Assembly (NCBI GenBank): GCA_937858165.1 | Contig: CALLZA010000122.1 | Location: forward strand, 1-8,178 | Source of the DNA: an uncultured Ardenticatenia bacterium | Lineage (GTDB): Bacteria; Chloroflexota; Anaerolineae; Promineifilales; Promineifilaceae | Length of the DNA stretch: 8,178 nt | Direction of reading: 5' to 3' | Shown: one piece after another, positions 1 to 5,024 of the stretch | Position numbering within the stretch: the stretch's first letter is position 1 | Layout: the number at the start of each line of letters is the position of its first letter | Notes under the pieces: model-generated | Told to the model about the DNA's origin: nothing | Database searches by the model: none | Seen by the model: the letters and a program-made list of their open reading frames with translations, nothing else | Position numbers and translations under genes: made by a program

Positions 1-159
1 TTTGTACTACATCGTATGCGTGTAGTCGTGATAACTGAGTGCACCAGTTGTTGGAGCTCCCGATGTCCTGTGGACTGTACGTACGTCCATGCGTTAGGTG
101 CTCGTGATAGGGAGTAGTCATCTGCAGTTTTGTCGGTTGTTGGCTGGTTGTGTTTTTTT
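1..159. other. Low-quality read-through sequence (artefact)
   Basis: This stretch lies outside the adapter that begins at 160. It has no coding character and ends in a T-run (153-159) directly against the adapter. That is the mirror image of the A-run beyond the adapter at the other end. Such sequence arises when a sequencer reads past the end of a library molecule: a homopolymer first, then meaningless base calls. It should not be treated as genomic DNA. Confidence 0.9.
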
Positions 160-225
160 CAAGCAGAAGACGGCATACGAGATCTAGTACGGTCTCGTGG
201 GCTCGGAGATGTGTATAAGAGACAG
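160..225 (+). other. Illumina P7 + index + Nextera read-2 adapter
   Basis: Positions 160-183 match the P7 flow-cell oligo (begins CAAGCAGAAGACGG, ends ACGAGAT). Positions 184-191 are an 8-base index, CTAGTACG, whose complement CGTACTAG is, from memory, Nextera index N702. Positions 192-225 are the Nextera read-2 transposase adapter, ending in the 19-bp Tn5 mosaic end at 207-225 (AGATGTGTATAAGAGACAG). Genomic DNA starts at 226. The adapter is open in the frame of the following gene and adds a false N-terminus containing FFQAEDGIRD and SRGLGDVYKRQ. Confidence 0.98.
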
Positions 226-1605
226 AAGTCACCGGTGGTCGTGATCAGCGGCGCGCCGGGCATGAACGAGCGCCAGCGCAACCCCCTGCTCCATCACAAA
301 GTGCGCGACTTCGACACGCAACTCAAGGTGTTCGAGCAACTGACCGAGGCCGCCACCGTGCTGGACAATCCGCAGACGGCGGCGCGGGAGATCGACCGCG
401 TGCTGAGCGCCGCCGTCCGGCACAAGCGGCCGGTCTACATCGAACTACCCCGCGACATGGTCAACGCGCCGATCCCCTGGCCGGCAAGCGGAGCGGCGCA
501 CTCGGCGCGGCCGTCGCCGGAGCCGGACCCAATCGCCCTGCGCGAAGCGGTGGCCGAGGCGCTGGCGCGCATCAACGCCGCCGAGCGCCCGGTCATCCTG
601 GCCGACATCGAACTCCAGCGCTTCGGCTTGCAGGACGAGCTGATGCGGCTGGTGGAGGGCAGCAATATCCCCGTGGCCGCCACCATCCTCAGCAAGTCGG
701 TGGTGCGCGAAGACCACCCGCTCTACCTGGGCGTCTACGAGGGCGCAATGGGCCGCCAGGAAGTAACCGACTACATCGAAGGCAGCGATTGCCTGATCAT
801 GCTCGGCGTCTTTCTGACCGACGTCAACCTCGGCATCTTCACCGCGCAGCTCGACCCGGCTCGGATCATCAGTGCCACCAGCGAGCGCCTGTCCATCCGC
901 TACCACACCTACGACGGCGTCACCCTGGCCGACTTTCTGACCGCGCTCATCGCCGCGCAGCCGGCCCAGCGCGCCCTCGGCCCGATCCCTCACCCACCCA
1001 CGCCGCCGGAGTGCTTCCCCGCGCCCGGCAAACCGCTGAGCGTACGCTACCTGTTCGAGCGGCTGAACCAGTTCCTCGATGACAGCACGGCCGTGCTGGC
1101 CGACCCCGGCGACGCCATGTTCGCCGGCATCGACATGACCATCCACTGCGCCTCGGAGTTCAGTTCGCCCGCCTACTACACGTCGCTGGGCTACGCCGTG
1201 CCCGCGGCCATCGGGGTGCAACTGGCCCGGCCCGACCTGCGGCCGCTGGTGCTCGTTGGCGACGGCGCGTTCCAGATGACCGGGATGGAGCTATCGACCG
1301 TGGCCCGCTTCGGGCTGACGCCCATCGTGGTGGTGCTGAACAACGAGGGGTATGGCACGGAGCGGCCGATGCTCGACGGCCGCTTCAACGACATTCTCAA
1401 CTGGCGCTATAGCGAAATCACCCGCGTCCTGGGGGCGGGCCGCGGCCACCACGCGGGCACGGAAGATGAGCTGGAAGAAGCGCTGCTGGCCGCCCGCGCC
1501 GACCGGGACACCTTCCACGTCATCGAGGTGCGCCTCGCCCCCGACGACCGCTCGGAAGCGCTGAACCGGCTGACGGCGGCGCTGGCGCAGCGGGTGCGGG
1601 CGTGA
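226..1605 (+). CDS. Alpha-keto acid (pyruvate/indolepyruvate-type) decarboxylase, 5'-truncated
   Basis: This is a thiamine-diphosphate (ThDP) enzyme of the pyruvate/indolepyruvate decarboxylase family, which non-oxidatively decarboxylates 2-keto acids to aldehydes in the cytoplasm. The genomic part encodes 459 residues, counted here from the first genomic codon at 226. It starts late in the N-terminal PYR domain, retaining the His-His pair of this family (LLHHK, residues 23-24). The middle domain follows, then the C-terminal PP domain with the ThDP/Mg motif GDG at 346-348 and the paired Asn at 372-373. The acidic residue after it (GYGTE, E379) corresponds to the active-site glutamate near position 473 of Zymomonas PDC. 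About 90 residues are missing by comparison with the usual 550, including the ThDP-activating glutamate, because the contig ends here. No genuine start codon is present. The substrate (pyruvate, indolepyruvate, phenylpyruvate or branched keto acids) cannot be decided. The family is safe; the specific name is not. Confidence 0.9.
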   Translation, partial: KSPVVVISGAPGMNERQRNPLLHHKVRDFDTQLKVFEQLTEAATVLDNPQTAAREIDRVLSAAVRHKRPVYIELPRDMVNAPIPWPASGAAHSARPSPEPDPIALREAVAEALARINAAERPVILADIELQRFGLQDELMRLVEGSNIPVAATILSKSVVREDHPLYLGVYEGAMGRQEVTDYIEGSDCLIMLGVFLTDVNLGIFTAQLDPARIISATSERLSIRYHTYDGVTLADFLTALIAAQPAQRALGPIPHPPTPPECFPAPGKPLSVRYLFERLNQFLDDSTAVLADPGDAMFAGIDMTIHCASEFSSPAYYTSLGYAVPAAIGVQLARPDLRPLVLVGDGAFQMTGMELSTVARFGLTPIVVVLNNEGYGTERPMLDGRFNDILNWRYSEITRVLGAGRGHHAGTEDELEEALLAARADRDTFHVIEVRLAPDDRSEALNRLTAALAQRVRA

Positions 1606-1638
1606 TCGTCAATCGGCCGATGAAACGCATTCATAGGC

Positions 1639-1666
1639 TTGTCGGCAAGTGATTTTATGTCATAAC
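1639..1666 (+). promoter_or_regulatory. Weak candidate promoter for the VOC gene
   Basis: TTGTCG (1639-1644) and CATAAC (1661-1666), 16 bases apart, resemble a -35/-10 pair, though each departs from consensus at two positions. The -10 overlaps a small perfect dyad, TTATG-T-CATAA (1655-1665), which could be a regulator site. The VOC gene also has a leader of over 130 bases after the preceding stop, which leaves room for its own promoter. This is suggestive only. Confidence 0.25.
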
Positions 1667-1679
1667 AGAACACATGTTC

Positions 1680-1702
1680 GATCTTGTGGCTGCGCCACGA
1701 TC
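1680..1702 (+). repeat. Bulged hairpin in the leader before the VOC gene
   Basis: GATC (1680-1683) and GTGGC (1686-1690) pair with GCCAC (1694-1698) and GATC (1699-1702). This leaves a three-base loop and a two-base TT bulge, giving a nine-pair stem. No T-run follows, so it does not look like an intrinsic terminator. It sits 24 bases before the Shine-Dalgarno of the next gene and could be a leader structure, an operator or chance. Confidence 0.4.
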
Positions 1703-1725
1703 TACTGAAGTGAAGCAAACCAGGT

Positions 1726-1733
1726 AAAGGAGG
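1726..1733 (+). promoter_or_regulatory. Strong ribosome binding site
   Basis: AAAGGAGG is almost fully complementary to the 3' end of 16S rRNA. It lies five bases before the ATG at 1739 and fixes that start. It is the strongest Shine-Dalgarno in the window, implying high translation of the VOC protein. Confidence 0.85.
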
Positions 1734-1738
1734 CAACA

Positions 1739-2143
1739 ATGCAATCGAAACTCAATCCCTATATCAGTTTTGAAAACAATACCCGTCAGGCCATGGAGTT
1801 TTACAAGGACGTGTTCGGCGGTAAGCTCACCATGACCACATTCAGAGAGTTCCACGCGGGGGAGAGCGACCTCATCATGCACTCCGTGCTCGAAGCGGAC
1901 AACGGCATCACGTTCATGGCCTCCGACCCGCCGCCGGGCATGGAGCATGATCCGGGAACCAGCATTAGAATGTCTCTGAGCGGTGATAACGAGGAGGAGC
2001 TGCGCGGCTACTGGCAAAAACTTTCGGGGGGCGCGGCGATTGAATTGCCGCTCGAGACGGCGCCGTGGGGCGATGCGTTCGGTATGCTCACGGACAAATT
2101 CGGCATCCAGTGGATGGTCAACATTACTGGGCCAAAATCGTAG
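1739..2143 (+). CDS. PhnB-like VOC (glyoxalase/bleomycin-resistance fold) protein
   Basis: A 134-residue cytoplasmic protein of the vicinal oxygen chelate superfamily, PhnB/YjdN-like group (annotated in many genomes as a 3-demethylubiquinone methyltransferase-like domain). The N-terminal half carries the typical opening, NPYISFENNTRQAMEFYKDVFGG (residues 6-28, split here: NPYISFENN then ARRAY-type helix residues QAMEFYKDVFGG at 17-28). The C-terminal half carries the hallmark WGDAFGMLTDKFGIQWMVN at 110-128. The length is normal for the family, with both beta-alpha-beta-beta-beta halves present. Despite the PhnB name, members are not shown to act in phosphonate breakdown, and no phn genes are nearby. 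The reaction and any bound metal are unknown. The gene has its own ribosome binding site and is followed by a terminator at 2180-2226, so it is probably transcribed alone. Confidence 0.88.
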   Translation: MQSKLNPYISFENNTRQAMEFYKDVFGGKLTMTTFREFHAGESDLIMHSVLEADNGITFMASDPPPGMEHDPGTSIRMSLSGDNEEELRGYWQKLSGGAAIELPLETAPWGDAFGMLTDKFGIQWMVNITGPKS

Positions 2144-2179
2144 CGTTATCCAACCCGCGCGCAGCCAAATAGAGCAGGG

Positions 2180-2226
2180 AACAACCCCCGCCTTTTTACT
2201 TTTTCATCCGAACAGCGGGGGTTGTT
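2180..2226 (+). terminator. Intrinsic terminator with 12-bp perfect stem
   Basis: AACAACCCCCGC (2180-2191) and GCGGGGGTTGTT (2215-2226) are perfect inverted complements separated by a 23-base T-rich loop. A short T-rich tail (GTTTTC) follows on the plus strand. It starts 36 bases after the stop of the VOC gene, as expected for its transcriptional end. The loop is longer than usual and the U-tract is short. Confidence 0.8.
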
Positions 2227-2235
2227 GTTTTCACC

Positions 2236-2440
2236 CTATTTGTAAAGCAACTCTCCTGTTGCCGGTTGCGGCATCCTGGCTTCTACCCACGCCAAACCCT
2301 TGTCCAGATCACCAAACATCGCGCCGGGGCAGCGGTACATGCGGCTCATGATCCTGATAGATGTCAATCACATAAAGGGGCGCCAGGCGTTCATCAATAG
2401 CATAGGATATAGGTTGTTCCTCTGGGGAAATACCATAACA
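2236..2440 (-). pseudogene. Possible decayed coding remnant (unrecognised)
   Basis: Two overlapping minus-strand frames read like pieces of one protein. The upstream frame (2440 down to the stop at 2309-2311) has no ATG and includes DERLAPLYVIDIYQDHEPHV and then PLPRRDV. The downstream frame (ATG at 2338-2340, stop at 2236-2238) includes FGDLDKGLAWVEARMPQP. A single-base shift near 2315 would join RRDV to FGDLDKGLAW. The family is not recognised. The plus strand of this gap offers only a 68-codon frame with unconvincing composition. This is a weak call made from peptide appearance alone; the stretch could simply be non-coding. Confidence 0.3.
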
Positions 2441-2461
2441 TTAGCCACAGACCAGATCAAT

Positions 2462-2491
2462 CACCCCTGTTCAGACAGTTTTGAACGGGTG
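2462..2491 (+). repeat. Bulged dyad just upstream of the BKACE gene
   Basis: CACCC (2462-2466) plus GTTCA (2469-2473) pair with TGAAC (2482-2486) plus GGGTG (2487-2491). This leaves an eight-base loop and a two-base CT bulge in the left arm: ten pairs ending 38 bases before the chosen ATG. No T-run follows on either strand. It may be an operator or a leader hairpin for the downstream gene. Confidence 0.4.
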
Positions 2492-2515
2492 TTAGATTGG
2501 GAATGAATCCAGGCC

Positions 2516-2522
2516 AAGGGAG
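2516..2522 (+). promoter_or_regulatory. Ribosome binding site deciding the BKACE start
   Basis: AAGGGAG lies seven bases before the ATG at 2530. It supports that codon over the in-frame TTG at 2497, which would add eleven residues unlike the family's N-terminus. Confidence 0.75.
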
Positions 2523-2529
2523 CAGCACG

Positions 2530-3381
2530 ATGCCCAAGACAATCCTCACCGCCGCCCTGACCGGCGTCCTGACCACCCGCGCCCAATCCCCCGCCATTCC
2601 CTACACGCCCGACGAGATCGCCGCCGAGGCGCGGCGCAGCGTGGAGGCCGGGGCGAGCATCGTCCACATCCACGCCCGGCAGGACGACGGCCGCCCCGCC
2701 TATGACGTAGACACCTACGCTCGCATCGATGCCGCCGTGCGCCGCGACTGCCCCGACGTGATCATCAACTACAGCACCGGCGCGGTCGGCGTCGGCCGCG
2801 AGGAGCGCGTGGCCCACATCGCCGCCCTGCGCCCCGACATGGCCGCGCTCAACATGGGCAGCATGAACTACGCCATCTACTCGGCCAAGAACAAGGCGTT
2901 CTACCACGACCACGTCTTCGCCAACCCGTTCGGCGACATTATCTACTTCCTGGAAGCGATGACCGATGCCGGCACGCGGCCAGAGATGGAGTGCTTCGAC
3001 ACCGGCCACATCCACAACAGCGCGCCGCTGATCGACATGGGGCTGCTGCGTCCGCCCTACCAGTTCAGCCTGATCATGGGCGTCCTGGGCGGCGTCCCCG
3101 GCACGACGCGCCACCTCGTCCAGCAGGTGGACAACCTGCCGACCGGGGCGCACTGGCAGGTGATCGGCATCGGCGCGCGGCAGTGGCCGCTGGTGGCCGC
3201 GGCCATCACCCTGGGCGGCAACGTGCGCGTCGGGCTGGAGGACAACCTCTACCTGGCGCCGGGGCAACTGGCGCGGTCGAACGGGGAACTGGTGGCCAAG
3301 GCGGCCGAGCTGGTTAGGTTGGTGGGGGGAGAGGTGGCGACGGTGGCTGAGGCAAGAGAGATGCTACAATTGCTTAGGTGA
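2530..3381 (+). CDS. BKACE family beta-keto acid cleavage enzyme (DUF849)
   Basis: A 283-residue TIM-barrel, zinc-dependent enzyme of the beta-keto acid cleavage family, whose founder is Kce (3-keto-5-aminohexanoate cleavage in lysine fermentation). Members condense a beta-keto acid with acetyl-CoA to give acetoacetate and a new acyl-CoA. Seen here: the HIH metal ligands at H46 and H48, NYSTG with S82, ECFDTGH at 154-160, and GGNVRVGLEDNLY at 229-241 carrying the Arg (233), Glu (237) and Asp (238) of the metal and catalytic site. The length and start fit the family. The position recalled as Glu14 in Kce is Leu14 here (LTGVLTT), so the substrate probably lacks the amino group of the Kce substrate. 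No lysine-fermentation or carnitine genes are adjacent, so the pathway stays open. The gene is very GC-rich and appears monocistronic, with the toxin-antitoxin promoter just downstream. The family is firm; the exact reaction is inferred. Confidence 0.92.
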   Translation: MPKTILTAALTGVLTTRAQSPAIPYTPDEIAAEARRSVEAGASIVHIHARQDDGRPAYDVDTYARIDAAVRRDCPDVIINYSTGAVGVGREERVAHIAALRPDMAALNMGSMNYAIYSAKNKAFYHDHVFANPFGDIIYFLEAMTDAGTRPEMECFDTGHIHNSAPLIDMGLLRPPYQFSLIMGVLGGVPGTTRHLVQQVDNLPTGAHWQVIGIGARQWPLVAAAITLGGNVRVGLEDNLYLAPGQLARSNGELVAKAAELVRLVGGEVATVAEAREMLQLLR

Positions 3382-3403
3382 TAGACAACAAGCACAAACA
3401 TGG

Positions 3404-3433
3404 TTGACGAGACATACGGCAATGCCGTATAAT
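3404..3433 (+). promoter_or_regulatory. Near-consensus sigma-70 promoter of the toxin-antitoxin operon
   Basis: TTGACG (3404-3409) and a perfect TATAAT (3428-3433) are separated by 18 bases. Transcription should begin near 3440, only about nine bases before the toxin ATG at 3449. The toxin mRNA would thus be almost leaderless, and no Shine-Dalgarno is visible before it. A perfect dyad at 3414-3430 overlaps the spacer and the -10. Confidence 0.85.
3414..3430 (+). promoter_or_regulatory. Perfect 17-bp operator palindrome in the promoter
   Basis: ATACGGCA and TGCCGTAT are perfect inverted complements around a single central A. The right arm runs into the first three bases of the -10 box. This placement would let a bound dimer block RNA polymerase. 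Type II antitoxins with helix-turn-helix domains usually repress their own promoter this way, so the XRE antitoxin at 3753-4043 is the likely binder, possibly with the toxin as co-repressor. Binding itself is inferred. Confidence 0.8.
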
Positions 3434-3448
3434 CACTGACATAGTTCT

Positions 3449-3760
3449 ATGATCTTCATTGAGACCTCGGCCTTCACCAAGCGTGTCACAGGCTATTTGA
3501 CTGACGACGAGTATCTGGGACTCCAGATGTTTCTACTAGAGCGTCCAGATGCGGGCCAAATCGTACGCGGTACAGGTGGTGTCAGAAAGCTGCGTTGGGC
3601 AATGACCGGCCGCGGCAAGAGCGGAGGGTTGCGAGTAATTTATTACTGGCGCGTGTCAAATGATGAAATCTGGTTGCTCACCATGTATAGCAAGAACGAG
3701 CGCGAGAATATATCGTCCCATATTCTGAAACAGATTGCGGAGGAAATCGGACATGACTGA
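3449..3760 (+). CDS. RelE/HigB-like toxin of a type II toxin-antitoxin pair
   Basis: A 103-residue basic protein of the RelE/ParE superfamily, toxin-first (HigBA-like) arrangement. Relatives are ribosome-dependent mRNA endonucleases. Visible blocks: FIETSAFTKRV at 3-13, GTGGVRKLRWA at 41-51, GRGKSGGLRVIYYW at 54-67, and the C-terminal LLTMYSKNERENIS at 76-89, where Tyr80 and Lys82 are plausible active-site residues. The length is typical and the gene looks intact. It is expressed from the promoter at 3404-3433 with a leader of about nine bases and no Shine-Dalgarno, so its translation is probably weak. Its last eight bases overlap the start of the antitoxin gene, coupling the two. The family is clear; the cleavage specificity and even nuclease activity are assumed from relatives. 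Confidence 0.88.
   Translation: MIFIETSAFTKRVTGYLTDDEYLGLQMFLLERPDAGQIVRGTGGVRKLRWAMTGRGKSGGLRVIYYWRVSNDEIWLLTMYSKNERENISSHILKQIAEEIGHD
3737..3744 (+). promoter_or_regulatory. Strong ribosome binding site for the antitoxin
   Basis: GCGGAGGA lies inside the 3' end of the toxin gene, eight bases before the ATG at 3753. It selects that ATG over other in-frame codons and contrasts with the absence of any such site before the toxin. Confidence 0.8.
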
Positions 3761-4043
3761 GCGTGATATCGGCCGTGAAATTCTCGAAGGTATTCGAGAG
3801 ATCAAAGCATTCAAGCGGGGCGAGATTCAGGGATTGCGGACGCGCGAGTTCAAGCAGCACGCTCCACCTGAGGAAATCCGAAGTCGCCTAAAGCTGTCGC
3901 AAGCCGCGTTTGCCGGGCTAATGGGCGTCAGTGTGCGAACGATTCAGGATTGGGAACAAGGTCGTCGCGAGCCTAGTGGTCCGGCGAAGTCCCTATTGCG
4001 AATTGCGGAGCAGCATCCAGAAGTGTTTATGGAGTTGGTGTAG
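3753..4043 (+). CDS. XRE-family (NadS/HigA-like) antitoxin
   Basis: A 96-residue DNA-binding antitoxin that should neutralise the preceding RelE/HigB-like toxin and repress the shared promoter. The N-terminal 40 residues are charged and probably form the toxin-binding part. The helix-turn-helix runs from about residue 43 to 78 (RLKLSQAAFAGLMGVSVRTI, then QDWEQGRREPSGPA), with SQ and WEQGRR matching the XRE/NadS pattern. It begins inside the toxin gene with an eight-base overlap and has a strong Shine-Dalgarno at 3737-3744, so it is translationally favoured over the toxin. The perfect dyad at 3414-3430 is its probable operator. It appears full length. Confidence 0.9.
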   Translation: MTERDIGREILEGIREIKAFKRGEIQGLRTREFKQHAPPEEIRSRLKLSQAAFAGLMGVSVRTIQDWEQGRREPSGPAKSLLRIAEQHPEVFMELV

Positions 4044-4055
4044 AACTCAGTCCGT

Positions 4056-4069
4056 TTGCCGGCAATGCC
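4056..4069 (+). repeat. Second copy of the operator core before the HigA-type gene
   Basis: CGGCAATGCC at 4060-4069 is identical over ten bases to the centre of the toxin-antitoxin operator (3417-3426). It overlaps a ten-base palindrome, TTGCCGGCAA (4056-4065), and ends immediately before the ATG at 4070. It could be a secondary operator or roadblock between the two antitoxin genes. A ten-base match may also be chance in GC-rich DNA. Confidence 0.4.
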
Positions 4070-4369
4070 ATGCTTCGCCTACCTTCTGCCCGACCGCCCA
4101 CCCACCCCGGCGAAATGTTGCTGGAAGAATTCTTGACGCCCATGAATCTCACGCAGCGCGAGTTGGCCGAGGCGATCCACGTTCCCTACCAGCGCGTGAA
4201 CGAGATCATCAATGGCAAGCGCGGCGTCACCCCGGCCACAGCGCTGCGGCTGGCCCGCTTCTTCGGCATGTCGGCCGGGTTCTGGATGAACTTGCAACTG
4301 CGGTGGGGCCTGTATTACGCGCAGCAGGAAGCCGAAGTGCTGGCTGTGATTCAGCCTTATACTGTGTAG
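4070..4369 (+). CDS. HigA-family antitoxin without an adjacent HigB
   Basis: A 99-residue protein of the HigA/VapI addiction-module antidote family. It shows the family's opening HPGEMLLEEFL (12-22), a helix-turn-helix at about 26-62 with VPYQRVNEIINGKRGVTPAT, and the closing signature ALRLARFFGMSAGFWMNLQ (58-76). Such proteins normally follow a small HigB toxin of about 90-100 residues. Here the preceding genes are a toxin and antitoxin of another type, and no HigB lies on either side. It starts 26 bases after the XRE antitoxin with only a weak ribosome binding site, so it probably rides on the same transcript. It may be a solitary regulator, a third component of the module or a leftover antitoxin. 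Family assignment is firm; role is open. Confidence 0.9.
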   Translation: MLRLPSARPPTHPGEMLLEEFLTPMNLTQRELAEAIHVPYQRVNEIINGKRGVTPATALRLARFFGMSAGFWMNLQLRWGLYYAQQEAEVLAVIQPYTV

Positions 4370-4378
4370 GCCAGAGAA

Positions 4379-4615
4379 ATGACCGAACGAGACATCGCTA
4401 AGGATAAACCGAGACAAATCGCCCCTGTCTATCGCAAGATGCGGATTAGTGAGCAAGGCTCCGACGTGGAATACTGGCTGGCACAACCGCCGGGCGCCCG
4501 TCTCGCCGCGCTAGAGGAAATTCGCCGTGAACACCACGGGTGGGAACTGGGAGAGGAACCGCGAATCGAAAAGGTCGTCATGATCATAAGGAACAACTCT
4601 AGGAAACTAGAATAA
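4379..4615 (+). CDS. Small charged protein of unknown function
   Basis: A 78-residue protein starting nine bases after the HigA-type gene, so it is likely co-transcribed. Centre and end show YRKMRISEQGSDVEYWLAQP (19-38), then RLAALEEIRREHHGW (42-56) and PRIEKVVMIIR. This overall pattern (WL..P...RLAALE.IR, then PR...V) resembles short proteins that, as I recall, often sit beside small nucleotidyltransferase or AbiEii-like toxin genes, where they may act as antitoxins. No nucleotidyltransferase is present here: the next 380 bases hold one unrelated small gene and then an IS. It has no membrane segment or signal peptide. It starts MTERDI like the XRE antitoxin, but the codons differ and the rest is unrelated. 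The coding call is good; function is not established. Confidence 0.7.
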   Translation: MTERDIAKDKPRQIAPVYRKMRISEQGSDVEYWLAQPPGARLAALEEIRREHHGWELGEEPRIEKVVMIIRNNSRKLE

Positions 4616-4703
4616 ACCTTTTGCGTTAACTACCTTTTCGCAATATGACCAATCTTCGCGCGTCTAGCGTCACAAGTTTGGTGTCATGTAGGGTTGTGGA
4701 CAC

Positions 4704-4988
4704 ATGCCAGCAGACAAGCAGTTGCTTCAAAGCGTGCTCGCTAGTGCCATTTTCGAACTGGACGAAGTAATCAAGCGCTTGAGAAGGTTAGATTCCTCTT
4801 TATCCCACCAGGCTGTTGCTGCAGGACGTGCTGGTACTGATGCCGGGCTGGCGATATTTGTAGTGCTAAATAGGTATACTGCCCTGCTCGACGATTGTCA
4901 GAAGCAATGTTTAGCTATCAGCCGATCATTACAATATCTCAGTACCCGCAACACTTCTGCAATAGGTAATGCAACGAACTTTCTGTAA
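4704..4988 (+). CDS. Hypothetical helical protein, 94 residues
   Basis: Not a recognised family. The first 40 residues (LLQSVLASAIFELDEVIKRL then RRLDSSLSHQ) look like a long amphipathic helix. A short apolar stretch follows (AGLAIFVVL, 47-55), then another helix with two cysteines (about 63-76). The stop at 4986-4988 falls six bases before the presumed left end of the IS, so the protein could be the shortened N-terminal part of a gene broken by the insertion. The ribosome binding site is poor (no clear purine run before 4704), and the region is more AT-rich than the flanking metabolic genes. It may equally be an intact small gene. Confidence 0.45.
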   Translation: MPADKQLLQSVLASAIFELDEVIKRLRRLDSSLSHQAVAAGRAGTDAGLAIFVVLNRYTALLDDCQKQCLAISRSLQYLSTRNTSAIGNATNFL

Positions 4989-4993
4989 AAGTC

Positions 4994-5008
4994 TGTAACT
5001 CGGTTATC
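4994..5008 (+). repeat. Candidate left terminal inverted repeat of the IS
   Basis: TGTAACTCGGTTATC, matching the inverted sequence at 6214-6230 except for a two-base gap. It lies downstream of the transposase stop. It is followed by a small dyad, GTTATC-AA-GATAAC (5003-5016), which might act as a short hairpin. Confidence 0.45.
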
Positions 5009-5024
5009 AAGATAACAGCAACGG

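Noticed and set aside
445..1221. Long minus-strand frame of 258 codons inside the decarboxylase gene
   Set aside because: It is rich in Arg, Gly, Val, Ala and His with no family signature, as expected for the antisense shadow of a high-GC gene; the plus-strand decarboxylase explains the region.
2461..3267. Long minus-strand frame of 268 codons opposite the BKACE gene
   Set aside because: Antisense shadow of a GC-rich gene; no recognisable motifs, while the opposite strand carries a full BKACE protein.
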